A DNA stretch of 64,000 nucleotides from Flaviaesturariibacter aridisoli. Its GTDB lineage: Bacteria; Bacteroidota; Bacteroidia; Chitinophagales; Chitinophagaceae. Each line of letters starts with the position of its first letter. Within the stretch, counting starts at the first letter, position 1. The notes beneath the pieces were generated by a model. That model was not told where the DNA came from and made no database searches. It worked only from the letters and a program-made list of their open reading frames with translations. Position numbers and translations under genes: made by a program. Shown piece by piece: positions 52,407-60,945 of the stretch. The stretch spans positions 20,859 to 84,858 of the forward strand of contig NZ_SKFH01000017.1 of NCBI RefSeq assembly GCF_004343705.1, read 5' to 3'.

Positions 52407-54992
52407 TCAGTCTATTTCGCTGGGCAGCGGCTCTGGTTCTCCCTTCGGTTCCTCTTTCTTCTCTTTCGCCCTCGCGGCTTTCTTTTTCAACCATTCCGGG
52501 TCCTGTTGCAGCCCCTGCACATCTTCCAGTTTTGCGATGTAAAGACTGCGGCCGTGTGTGCCGAGCACAAGCTCATTTTCGCGTTCCTGGATGGCAATGT
52601 CGTGCACCGGAACCGAATAGGGGAGGCCGGCCGTCCAGGCCATGAAGTGCCGCCCACGGTCGAAGGAAACGTACACGCCGCCGTCGGTGCCCACGTAAAG
52701 AACATCGGCATTTTTGGGGTCCTCGCGCAGCACGTTCACCGGCTCGTGCGGGAGGTCGGTGCCAATGGCGCTCCAGGTGCTGCCCTCGTCTTCGCTAACA
52801 AAAAGATAGGGACGGAAGTCGTCGTTCCGGTAGCCATTGAGGGCGAGGAATACACGCGGCGCGCTCCAGCGCGAAGCCGTGATCCGGCTTACCCAAAGCC
52901 CCTGTGGCAGTGGGTTCCGGCGCTTGCCCTCGCTGAGCGGCGTCCAGTTGTAGCCGCCATCGCGGCTCAGGTGCACGCGGCCGTCGTCGGTGCCGGCATA
53001 GAGTAGCGAGAACCGCAAGGGCGATTCGCTGAGCGCCGTAATGGTGCCGTAGGGCACGTTGCCGCCGCCGTCGCCTTTGGTGAGGTCACCGGAAATAACG
53101 AGAAAGGTATCGGCCTTGTTGAAGGAGCGGAACAGCTGGTTGCCGCCGAAGTAAACGATGTCGGGATTGTGGCGGCTGAGGAGGATCGGCGTTTGCCAGT
53201 TGTAACGATAGGGGCGCTGGCCCAAAGCGTGCAGCAGTGTGATACGCTTCGCCGTTGCCTGTGGACTGGCCCGGTTGAGGCGGCTGTAGTTGCCGAACTG
53301 GAAGCCGGTGTACGTCGTTGTGTTGTCGCGCGGGTCCACCTGCACCTGCATGCCGTCGCCGCCCATGATGGGTTGAAAAGGATATTTCCCATCCGATAGC
53401 CACTCCGGGTTTTCGCGGTTGTTGGAAGGGCCCACCCATACACCGTTGTCTTGCAGGCCGCCGTATACGTTGTATGGCTTTGCGTCGTCGACCGTTACGG
53501 AGTAATACTGGGCCACCGCCGGTGTGTTGGCCTTGAACCAATGCTCCCCGTTGTCGTACGAGATGTTGAGCCCGCCGTCGTTGGCATCGAAGATCTGCTC
53601 GTTGCGCTTCGGGTTGATCCAAGCGGCGTGGTGGTCGGCGTGCACGTTGCCTTTGTCGATGTGGCGAAAGGTGGCGCCGCCATCGGTGGACAGCTCCAGG
53701 TAGAAGCCGGGAAGCATCACCTTTTGGTCGTCGTCGGGTGCCACGTAGATCTTGCCGAAGTAGTAGCCGTAGGTGCTGTACAACGTGAGCGGCTTCGTGT
53801 TGGTTTTGCGCCAGCTGCGGCCCGCGTCGTCGCTGCGGTATACTTCGGCACCCACGGGTGGGTTTTCAAAACCGGTGTTGACATAGAGGTAATCGTAGAT
53901 GGCCGTCGGGCGCAGCTGGCCGGTGGCCACGAGGCGCTTCACTTCAATGGCGTTGTAGCGACGGGCGAGGCCGTTCTTTTTGAAGAACGTATCGAGCTTG
54001 CGCTCGTCGAGCTGTGCAAAGCGGTCCAGCGAGAGTTCTCGGAAGTCGCGCAGGAAGTACCGCGTCGTATCACCGATAGTCGTGTCTTTGGCCGGCGTCT
54101 GGTTGTCGACCACCACGTATACCGTATTCGGGTTTTTGGGAAAAACGGCCACCCCCATGCGGCCTACGACCTTGCCGGTGGGCAGTCCCGAGCCTTCCGT
54201 AGATATACGGGTCCAGTGTTCGCCGCCGTCGCTGCTTTTGTAGAGGCTGCTGCCCGCGCCCGCGGGCTCGAAGTTCCAGGCGCGGCGCGTGCGGTACCAG
54301 GCAGTGGCATACAGTTCCTGCGGGTTTTGCGGGTTGGCGTCGATGTCTACCACGCCCGTGTTCTCGTCCACATAAAGTGTCTGCCGCCAGCTGGCGCCGC
54401 CGTCGGTGGTCTTGTACACGCCGCGCTCGCGGTTGGGCGAGTAGAGGTGGCCGAGCACCGCTACCCAGGCCGTGGCATCGTCGCCGGGGTGCAGCTGGAT
54501 CTTACCGATATGGTGCGACTCTGGCAGGCCGGCATAGCGCCAGGTCTTGCCCCGGTCGGTGCTGCGGTAGAGCCCCGTGCCGGCATAGGAAGAGCGGCTG
54601 CTGTTGACTTCGCCCGTGCCTACCCAGATCGTGCCGCTGCGCCAGTTTACCGCGATGTCGCCGATGGTGAGGGTTTCGGAGCTGTCGAAAATAGGAGTGA
54701 AGCTCTGGCCGTTGTTCCGGCTGTACCACACGCCGCCGGAGGCGTAGGCCACGTAAAACTCCGTCGGATCGGTAGGGTTGACGTCGATGTCGGTAATGCG
54801 GCCGCTCATGACACTGGGGCCGATGTTGCGAAAGCGCACGCTGTCGAGCACCGAGGCGCGGCGCAGGGCCGCCTTACGCTCCAGGCCCCGCATCCGCTCG
54901 GCCGCGGGCGTGGGACCGGTCTGGGCCTTTGTGAAAAAAGTAACGGATAGCAGGGCGCCGGTAAGCAGGGTTTGGGGTAATTTTAGGGGCAT
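52407..54992 (-). CDS. Exported sortilin/BNR-like beta-propeller protein
   Basis: 861 residues with a signal peptide (LPQTLLTGALLSVTFFTKAQ) and many Asp-box/BNR-type repeats of the VPS10/sortilin class: STDRGKTWRYAGL, KTTDGGASWRQTLY, KSSDGGEHWTRI, RSDDAGRSWRKT, LSTDGGATFRHI, SYDNGEHWFK, LSRDGGYNWTPL and VSEDEGSTWSAIG. It forms one or two large propellers. The C-terminus is highly charged (KKKAARAKEKKEEPKGEPEP). No T9SS domain is seen. Homologues in Bacteroidota are annotated only as glycosyl hydrolase-like; I see no catalytic pair. Starts only 13 nt from the divergent gene at 55006. Confidence 0.88.
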   Translation of the reverse strand: MPLKLPQTLLTGALLSVTFFTKAQTGPTPAAERMRGLERKAALRRASVLDSVRFRNIGPSVMSGRITDIDVNPTDPTEFYVAYASGGVWYSRNNGQSFTPIFDSSETLTIGDIAVNWRSGTIWVGTGEVNSSRSSYAGTGLYRSTDRGKTWRYAGLPESHHIGKIQLHPGDDATAWVAVLGHLYSPNRERGVYKTTDGGASWRQTLYVDENTGVVDIDANPQNPQELYATAWYRTRRAWNFEPAGAGSSLYKSSDGGEHWTRISTEGSGLPTGKVVGRMGVAVFPKNPNTVYVVVDNQTPAKDTTIGDTTRYFLRDFRELSLDRFAQLDERKLDTFFKKNGLARRYNAIEVKRLVATGQLRPTAIYDYLYVNTGFENPPVGAEVYRSDDAGRSWRKTNTKPLTLYSTYGYYFGKIYVAPDDDQKVMLPGFYLELSTDGGATFRHIDKGNVHADHHAAWINPKRNEQIFDANDGGLNISYDNGEHWFKANTPAVAQYYSVTVDDAKPYNVYGGLQDNGVWVGPSNNRENPEWLSDGKYPFQPIMGGDGMQVQVDPRDNTTTYTGFQFGNYSRLNRASPQATAKRITLLHALGQRPYRYNWQTPILLSRHNPDIVYFGGNQLFRSFNKADTFLVISGDLTKGDGGGNVPYGTITALSESPLRFSLLYAGTDDGRVHLSRDGGYNWTPLSEGKRRNPLPQGLWVSRITASRWSAPRVFLALNGYRNDDFRPYLFVSEDEGSTWSAIGTDLPHEPVNVLREDPKNADVLYVGTDGGVYVSFDRGRHFMAWTAGLPYSVPVHDIAIQERENELVLGTHGRSLYIAKLEDVQGLQQDPEWLKKKAARAKEKKEEPKGEPEPLPSEID

Positions 54993-55005
54993 AAGGATAG
55001 ATTCT

Positions 55006-55794
55006 ATGGGGATTTCAAACATACGGATGTTCCGCTGGTTGCTGGCCTTCGTGCTGCTGGCTGCCCTGCCCGCCGCCGCCCAGTACAAAAGCTTTATTAT
55101 CGGTGTCAAAGGCGACACGCTCAACCGCGTGGACAAGAAAGGCCTGCAGCAGGGCCCTTGGGTCGTGAAGCAGGCGGCGGTTCGCGGCGAGCGCGGCTAT
55201 GAGGAAGAAGGTGTTTTCAACGACGGCTACCGCAACGGTGTCTGGCGCCGCTACAGCCTCGACGGCGACCTGATCGCGCTGGAGCAGTACCGCTGGGGTA
55301 TGAAAGACGGCAAGCAGGTGTATTTCGACATCGAAGGCAAACCCCTCCGCGAGGAAATGTGGCGCGCTATCGACCCGAAGAGCCCCTACGACACCGTGCC
55401 GGTGCGCGACCTGCAGGATCCCAACAAGATCACCGGCTACCGCATCGTAAAGGTGGAGCCCGTGGCCCACAAGCACGGCACCTGGAAGTTCTTTAACGCC
55501 CGCGACGGCCGCCTTGAAGAAACCCAGGAATGGTTTATGGACCGCCTCAAGAAAGAAGGCGAAAGCGATGCCGATGCCCTCCTGGCGCCCATCGTACCCG
55601 CTTCCACCCACGCCACCGATACGATGACCGTCAGCGCCAACGCCAGCGTGCGCGAGGCGACGCTTTCCACCCGACCCGATTACAACAAACCCGAAAAAGA
55701 CAAGCTCAAAAAGCCGCCGGCCGTGGTGGACTTCGAGAAAAAGCACAAGGGCCGGAAGAAGTATGATGTGCGGACGGGTGAAACCGGTGGGTAA
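55006..55794 (+). CDS. Exported MORN/YwqK-like protein, unknown function
   Basis: 262 residues. Signal peptide MFRWLLAFVLLAALPAAAQ; start may be ATG 55006 or the internal ATG 55027, which gives the more compact signal. The middle carries antitoxin-YwqK/MORN-like turns (GPWVVKQAAV, NGVWRRYSLDGDLIALEQYRWGMKDGKQVYFDIEGK, HGTWKFFNARDGRLEETQEW; quoted in parts). A Lys-rich tail (KPPAVVDFEKKHKGRKKYD) follows. Such repeats are common in secreted Bacteroidota proteins of unknown role. Divergent from the propeller gene with nearly no spacer. Confidence 0.72.
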   Translation: MGISNIRMFRWLLAFVLLAALPAAAQYKSFIIGVKGDTLNRVDKKGLQQGPWVVKQAAVRGERGYEEEGVFNDGYRNGVWRRYSLDGDLIALEQYRWGMKDGKQVYFDIEGKPLREEMWRAIDPKSPYDTVPVRDLQDPNKITGYRIVKVEPVAHKHGTWKFFNARDGRLEETQEWFMDRLKKEGESDADALLAPIVPASTHATDTMTVSANASVREATLSTRPDYNKPEKDKLKKPPAVVDFEKKHKGRKKYDVRTGETGG

Positions 55795-55802
55795 GAGAAA
55801 GA

Positions 55803-55838
55803 ACGCAGATTGCTATGATTTAAAGGATGAACGCAGAT
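55803..55838. repeat. ACGCAGATT...GAACGCAGATGC direct repeat
   Basis: Two copies of ACGCAGAT flanking TGCTATGATTTAAAGGATGA. It matches a short intergenic repeat type widespread in Bacteroidota and other phyla. Confidence 0.6.
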
Positions 55839-55933
55839 GCTATTTAATACGGTTGAAAGCTATTCTTGATCGCGAGCTTTCTTCAATTCGTTACAGCGTA
55901 AGATTTTTTGTACGATCTGATAAGAAATAAAAA

Positions 55934-55965
55934 AACGAGCTTCCGTTTCCGGAAGCTCTTTTTAT
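55934..55965. terminator. Terminator between convergent genes
   Basis: GAGCTTCCG-TTTC-CGGAAGCTC followed by T5 (and A-rich on the other side). Confidence 0.9.
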
Positions 55966-55973
55966 TTGGCGGT

Positions 55974-56012
55974 AACAACAACTACAAACTACAAACCACA
56001 AACTACAAACTG
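55974..56012. repeat. Heptameric ACTACAAACC repeat overlapping a stop codon
   Basis: Five to six units of ACAAACT/ACAAACC. The esterase stop codon and last codons (56003-56012) lie inside the repeat. Confidence 0.8.
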
Positions 56013-56827
56013 CTTTTCCCGCGATTAAAGAAGTTTCGGAAGTACAGCAGCTGGTATTGAACGGCGTTGTTCCAGTACGGCCAGTCGTGGCGACCGGGGC
56101 GTTCGGTGTAGTCGTGCGGGATCCTGAGCTCCTGCAGGCGCTTGTGCAGGGCGCGGCTCATTTCCACGATGAAATCTTCCGTGCCGCAGTCCACGATGAG
56201 GGCGAGGCTGTCGCTGCGCTTGTCGTTGAGGACGCCGAAGATGGAATATTCGCGGTAGCGGGCTTTGTTGCTGGTATCGCCGAGGCGCTTCTCAACACCA
56301 TACATCGGTGCGGTGATGTATTCGAGCTGTACAGCGCCGCTCATGCTGCCTACGGCACCGAAGGTGGCCGGGTGGCGGTAGCCGATGAACAGCGCGCCGT
56401 GGCCGCCCATGCTGAGGCCCGAGATGGCGCGGGCGCTGCGCGCGCGGATGCTGCGGTAGTGCGCGTCGATGTACGCCGGGATCTCGGTGCCCACATACGT
56501 TTCAAAACGCGCCGAGCTGTCTACCGGGCTGTCGAAATACCAGCTGTTGACCGCCCCGTCGGGGCAGACCACGAGTACGTTGAGGCGGTCGGCGGCGGCC
56601 TTCAGCTCGGGCGCCTTCGTAACCCAATCGCTGTACCTGCCGCCGAGGCCGTGCAGTAGATATACGGTGGGGTAGGCCGCTTTTCCTTTCTTATACGATT
56701 CGGGCTTGATCACCACGCAGCGATAGGCGCGGTTCATGGCATTGCTGAAGATGGAGACGGTATCTACCTCCGCGGCCAGCGATGGGAGCGTAGCCAGGAG
56801 CAGGAGCACGGACAAGAGTCGTTTCAT
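56003..56827 (-). CDS. Exported esterase (putative esterase / esterase D family)
   Basis: 274 residues, alpha/beta hydrolase of PF00756. Signal peptide MKRLLSVLLLLATLPSLAAEV; oxyanion region VYLLHGLGGRYSDW; nucleophile elbow GLSMGGHGAL; Asp in IVDCGTEDF and a late His in RPGRHDWPYW complete the triad. Substrate unknown; relatives include S-formylglutathione hydrolase and feruloyl or acyl esterases. A -7 box TATCTTTG (56844-56851 on this strand) lies 16 nt upstream of the ATG. The C-terminal codons fall into an intergenic repeat. Confidence 0.9.
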   Translation of the reverse strand: MKRLLSVLLLLATLPSLAAEVDTVSIFSNAMNRAYRCVVIKPESYKKGKAAYPTVYLLHGLGGRYSDWVTKAPELKAAADRLNVLVVCPDGAVNSWYFDSPVDSSARFETYVGTEIPAYIDAHYRSIRARSARAISGLSMGGHGALFIGYRHPATFGAVGSMSGAVQLEYITAPMYGVEKRLGDTSNKARYREYSIFGVLNDKRSDSLALIVDCGTEDFIVEMSRALHKRLQELRIPHDYTERPGRHDWPYWNNAVQYQLLYFRNFFNRGKSSL

Positions 56828-56862
56828 GGGGCATGTGTTGGGTCAAAGATAGGAGCTGTGGC

Positions 56863-58401
56863 TCAGCGGCGGGGCTGCAGGCGCAGCAGCAGCTGGTAGT
56901 AGGCGAGCAGTCCTTCCTTGTTGGTCAAGGGTGCCCGAAGCAGCGCGTCCCGCGATGCGGTGTCGCCATGGAGCGCGGGCACGATCAGCTTGCGGAGCAG
57001 GAAGTAGTTCTCTTCCAGCTTCATCGTGGCCTGCGCCTGCAGGCGGTGCACGGTGGCGATCCCTCCCGGTGACAACGGTGGTACTTTCAGTACCCATTCC
57101 GCCGAAACGCGGGTGATGCGGCCGGCACGTGCGCGGTAAATCTCCCGGATCGCTGCCCGGTCGGCCAGGCCGTCGCGCCATTGACCATCGGGCTGCAGCG
57201 AGTCGTATTCAAAAGCCGACTCCACCCACAGCGCGCCGTTGACCGACTTGACAAAGTATTGCCGCCAGGTTGTCGGCAGCCGCTTTCCGGTCGCGCAATC
57301 GAACAATTCACCCAGGCTGTAATTGGAGAGCGGTTGCGTTGTATCGCGCAGCGCCTCTTCCCAGGTGACTCGCCGGCTGCCGTTGCGACCAGTGCGGGTG
57401 AAGCCGCCTTCCTTGCAGGGCAGGATGCTGTCGCCTGCAACGCGCAGCGTGAGCAGGTAGCCGCCTTCGGGCTCACCGCAACCGCAACGGCCCTGGGCGC
57501 GCGGCGCGGCCTCCGGAGCTTCCCGGTCACCAAGGTGGTAAGGATCAATGATGCGGTTGCCGCTATCTGTTTTTACTTCCAGCAGGCGGCGGTCTTTAGC
57601 GATGCGTACATCGTCGTAGAAGGGCGTCAGCGCGCGGCCTGTTACCGGGTCGAGCACGGTCACGCGGCGGTTGCGGACGCCGAGGAGGTATTGAAAGGAT
57701 AGAACGTGCAGGTCGTCGTAAGCAAGCGGCACGACGAGCTTGCGGTTGGGGCCGATGGCGCCGGCCTTATTTCCTTTTTTTACCATCGTTATCCGGGCGT
57801 CGCGGCCCACGCGGGGCATGCTCGTTTCAATGCGGTCGTAGATGTCGGTTTTGCCGCCACTGGTAATGGCATCGATGATCTGCGTGCCCGCCGCGTTCTT
57901 CACCCAGATGCCGAGGCCGTGCGGCTTCAGGTCGTCGTACTCCGGGGCGATGATCCATTCGCCGTAGGTATTGATAAACCCCATCTTACCAGGACTGCCT
58001 GCGGCGGCATAGTCGCCGCTGAAGAGATCGTATTTCTCGAAATAGCGTTGATACAGAAAGGCAGGGTTCGGACGATAAACTTTTCGGATGATCCACTCCG
58101 TTTTTTGCAGCGCCCAGCGGCCGGCCTTGCAGGCGCCGCCGCGGTCGGTGAGGTGCCACTGCCGCCGCAGCGTGTCGCCGCGGTTTACCGCCTGGTCTAC
58201 GAGCCAGGACGAGTCGCGGTGCAACAGGTAATAGCGGTCGGCACGCGGCACCAGCAGCCCGTTGGCCTCCAGGTAGCGGAGCAGGCAGGCTTCATCGCCC
58301 CTGAAGGCCGACGCCGGCCGGAAGGTGACCAGCGGCGACTGTGCGCCGGCGATCCCCGCCAGCAGTAGCCATACGGAGAGGAGTACGGAACGCATGCGCA
58401 T
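56863..58401 (-). CDS. Exported WG-repeat protein
   Basis: 512 residues with a signal peptide (VLLSVWLLLAGIAGAQ). A WG repeat is clear in KMGFINTYGEWIIAPEYDDLKPHGLGIW (quoted in part), with weaker relatives in NKAGAIGPNRKLVVPLAYDDLHV and RRVTVLDPVTGRALTPFYDDV. The rest, including a CGCG pair and a C-terminal helical region, is unassigned. Its ATG overlaps the stop codon of the upstream Xaa-Pro aminopeptidase by 1 nt (TGATG), so the two are translationally coupled. Function unknown. Confidence 0.8.
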   Translation of the reverse strand: MRMRSVLLSVWLLLAGIAGAQSPLVTFRPASAFRGDEACLLRYLEANGLLVPRADRYYLLHRDSSWLVDQAVNRGDTLRRQWHLTDRGGACKAGRWALQKTEWIIRKVYRPNPAFLYQRYFEKYDLFSGDYAAAGSPGKMGFINTYGEWIIAPEYDDLKPHGLGIWVKNAAGTQIIDAITSGGKTDIYDRIETSMPRVGRDARITMVKKGNKAGAIGPNRKLVVPLAYDDLHVLSFQYLLGVRNRRVTVLDPVTGRALTPFYDDVRIAKDRRLLEVKTDSGNRIIDPYHLGDREAPEAAPRAQGRCGCGEPEGGYLLTLRVAGDSILPCKEGGFTRTGRNGSRRVTWEEALRDTTQPLSNYSLGELFDCATGKRLPTTWRQYFVKSVNGALWVESAFEYDSLQPDGQWRDGLADRAAIREIYRARAGRITRVSAEWVLKVPPLSPGGIATVHRLQAQATMKLEENYFLLRKLIVPALHGDTASRDALLRAPLTNKEGLLAYYQLLLRLQPRR

Positions 58402-59699
58402 CAGTCGAGCGAAGAAGCTTTGTCCACCACCGACGTCAGGTTATCGGGCGCGCCTTCCGTAACGAGCAGGTTGTCTTCAATACGCACACCGCCGATCTTC
58501 TTCCAGTGTTCCAGCTCAGACCAGTCTACGTTCTCCTTGAACTGTGCCTGCTTTTCGGGGTCCTGGAGCAGCGCGTCGATGAAGTAGAGGCCGGGTTCCA
58601 CCGTAATCAGGTGGCCGGGTTCCAGCTGGATGTCTACCCGCAGGCGGGCGCCGAAGTAGGTCTTCGGGGCCAGGTTTTCGGCATGGCCCGTGTCGCGCAC
58701 GCGCAGGCCCACGAGGTGGCCGAGGCCGTGGGGGAAGAAAAGCGAGACCACTTCCTTTTCCAGGAGCGTGGAGACGTCGCCCTTCAGGATGCCGAGCGAG
58801 CGGAGGCCTTCGGTAAACATCCGCGCGGCGGTATTGTGCACGTCGCGCCACCAGTTGCCGGGGCGGCACAGTTCGATGCAGGCGAGCTGCACCTGGAGCA
58901 CGAGCTCGTAAAGGGCCTTGCTGCGGTTGTCGAGGCCGGGGGAGGAGCCGTAGGTGCGGGTGATGTCCACACAGTAGTCGTATACGTCGGCGCCGGCGTC
59001 TACCAGCACGAGTTCCTTGTCGCCGATCACCTTCATGGTGGGGAGCGCGTGGAGGATGGCGGCGTTGCGGCCAGAGCCCACGATGCTTTCGTAGGGCACG
59101 CTGTGTGCGCCGGCACGGTAGATGGCGCTTTCGTAGGCTACGTGCAGGTCTTTTTCAGTAATGCCGGGGCGCAGCGTTTCGGTGATGGCCCGGTAACCGG
59201 CGTTTGCGATACCGGCGATGGAGCGAATCAGGCGCACTTCCGCCGCATCTTTCACCCGGCGCGTTTGATCGAGGGCGGTGTTGAGCTCGAACGCTTTGCC
59301 CTTCGCTGTATACAAATCCGTTTGCCCCAGCTCGTACAGCGACGAAAAGCGCTGCGCTTCCAGGTAGTGCTTGAGGTCATCGGTCTTCCTGCCGGGTTCG
59401 TCTACCAGCAGGTCCGACTTGGGGCCTTCCCACACGGCCTGCTCCTTGGTGAAGGGCGTCTGGAATTCGATCCAGCCGCTGTTCGGGTTATAGAGCAGCA
59501 CTTCGCCCTCGCGGCGGCGGCCGGTGAGCCAGAAGTAAGAAGGGTGCGGCAGGAAGGGATAGGTCTGGTCGAGGCCGCCGGGCTTTTGCAGCGGGTGGCC
59601 GGAATGCACGAGCACGGCTTCATCGGCAGTTAGGATGCTGTTCCATTTGGCGGCGAGGCGCGCGCGGCGGGCCTGTATGTCTTGCGATGTGAAATACAT
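58401..59699 (-). CDS. M24 family Xaa-Pro aminopeptidase
   Basis: 432 residues, AMP-N domain followed by pita-bread catalytic domain. Metal ligands: two Asp in VLVDAGADVYDYCVDITRTYG, His in FPHGLGHLVGL, Glu in VEPGLYF and Glu in GVRIEDNLLVT, all present. Removes N-terminal residues before proline; cytosolic (no signal). ATG 59699 (MYFTSQDIQARRARL) is set by the family; the frame extends upstream without conserved residues. Coupled to the WG-repeat gene downstream. Confidence 0.94.
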   Translation of the reverse strand: MYFTSQDIQARRARLAAKWNSILTADEAVLVHSGHPLQKPGGLDQTYPFLPHPSYFWLTGRRREGEVLLYNPNSGWIEFQTPFTKEQAVWEGPKSDLLVDEPGRKTDDLKHYLEAQRFSSLYELGQTDLYTAKGKAFELNTALDQTRRVKDAAEVRLIRSIAGIANAGYRAITETLRPGITEKDLHVAYESAIYRAGAHSVPYESIVGSGRNAAILHALPTMKVIGDKELVLVDAGADVYDYCVDITRTYGSSPGLDNRSKALYELVLQVQLACIELCRPGNWWRDVHNTAARMFTEGLRSLGILKGDVSTLLEKEVVSLFFPHGLGHLVGLRVRDTGHAENLAPKTYFGARLRVDIQLEPGHLITVEPGLYFIDALLQDPEKQAQFKENVDWSELEHWKKIGGVRIEDNLLVTEGAPDNLTSVVDKASSLD

Positions 59700-60070
59700 G
59701 ACGAAGAGGTTAGGCCGTGAAGATAAGCAGGAACGGGGAGGGGCGGAGGGACGTCGCCAACCGGAGTCATGAACCGATTTTCCGCCGGCTGGCAACTAGC
59801 ATGGAGGAAATGTTTTTTTAACGCAGAAAAGCAAAGCGTTTCCCGGAGGACACAGAGACAGGTTCGCTACCGGCAGGTTACCTGGGCGACCCCATCGACC
59901 TGAAGCGGTCCGACATTCGGGCGTCTCTCGCTGGCTCGCAGAAAACGACGTTTCGGGCCTTTCGTTCACTTCATGGGTTTGTTGGTACGTTCAAAGCTCT
60001 CTGTGCCCTCCGTGAATCGCTCCCTGAACTCTGCGAGAAAAAATACCGTCTTCCTGATGCCTCCGGATCC

Positions 60071-60156
60071 TCAAGCATCCGCGTTCTTTTTCTCCAACCG
60101 CGCGATCACCTTGCGTATGCGGTCGCGGTTTTTGGCGAGCTGGATGAAGTGGGGCA
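60071..60156 (-). pseudogene. C-terminal remnant of an unidentified gene
   Basis: About 28 codons reading RRLPHFIQLAKNRDRIRKV... ending KKNADA and a stop (60071-60073). It looks like the helical C-terminus of a lost protein, but I cannot name the family. Its body should lie to the right, where instead another remnant begins. Confidence 0.35.
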
Positions 60157-60174
60157 GCCGCCGCGTCCATCCCC

Positions 60175-60333
60175 GACATCCGGGACGGAAAGATCCTCAT
60201 CGACTTCAACAAAGCGTATAATCCCTATTGCTGCTACACGACGGGCTACAACTGCCCGATCCCGCCGAAGGAGAACAGCCTGCCCGTTGCCATCAACGCC
60301 GGGGAGATGAAGTATACGAAGCCGGTGCATTGA
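60175..60333 (+). pseudogene. C-terminal remnant of a DUF1684 gene
   Basis: 53 codons ending at TGA 60331-60333: DFNKAYNPYCCYTTGYNCPI then PPKENSLPVAINAGEMKY. This is the diagnostic end of DUF1684 proteins (FNxAYNPYCAY ... CPIPPxENxLPVxIxAGE). The first 100 or more residues of the family are missing upstream, so it is a broken gene. Confidence 0.75.
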
Positions 60334-60607
60334 CCCGGAGGAGTTTCGACGGTCCGCATGTTCCCACTTGTAGGGTAGTACGCCCCTAAACCGTCCTCTG
60401 CGCTCCCGCGAGCCTCTGCGGTGAACATTTCGGCGAACGAAGCGCCGCCCGGCCGATCAATCAACCGGCGCTATTTTTCACTTGGTCATTTAAAGGCACT
60501 GGCGCCGACGGCCCCCAAAATGCGGCCCGGCACCGCCCTGTTGATCGCGCAGTCCCACTCCCGCGAAATGAAGTAACCCTGTGCGGCGTCCGCGAAGCCG
60601 TCCTTCA

Positions 60608-60875
60608 ATCGAAGGAGGCGGTTACCGCGCCCGCGATGCCTTCCAACGATCCGCGGATGGCTTTACGCCGTTGCGGAAGGGCGCCATCAATTGGAAAAAG
60701 CCCGCTGCGGCTCGCGGAAGCCCTCCCCCGGTTGTAAAAGGGCCGCTGCAAACCCGCGCAGGCTCCCGCGAACTGTAAAAAGGGGGCTGCAGGCGCCGCA
60801 ACCGCATCCCCCGATTGGAAAAGAGGCTTTGCAAATCCGCGGAGGGCATTTCCCATTTCGCGGAAGGCTGCCACG
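60608..60875. repeat. Degenerate 20-21 nt tandem array (about 13 units)
   Basis: Unit borders near 60651, 60671, 60691, 60711, 60732, 60753, 60773, 60794, 60815, 60836 and 60856. Two variants alternate, a TTGGAAAAAGCCCGCTGCGG type and a CTCGCGGAAGCCCTCCCCCG type, giving a 41-42 nt higher-order period. Units differ at many positions, so this is old or fast-evolving; it is not CRISPR-like. Confidence 0.7.
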
Positions 60876-60945
60876 AAAAAAAAAGGCCCCGGCTACGTTT
60901 TTTTTCGAAAAAGAGTAAATTAGGGAAACCATAAAACTTCTCCTT

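Larger units (their letters stand above)
59700..60945. other. 1.25-kb gene-poor region with repeats and gene debris
   Basis: No intact gene is seen. It contains ACGCAGAG/CACAGAG-type repeats in inverted positions (59820-59851; 59995-60038; again 60395-60424), two short pseudogene tails placed back to back (60071-60156 minus, 60175-60333 plus), and an array of 20-21 nt degenerate repeats (60608-60875) ending near the DUF6261 gene. Confidence 0.7.

Noticed and set aside
53451..54950. Plus-strand open frame opposite the propeller protein
   Set aside because: Shadow of the Asp-box repeats, no recognisable protein features.
60608..60875. CRISPR array
   Set aside because: Units are 20-21 nt, contiguous and all differ; there is no constant repeat with unique spacers and no cas gene.
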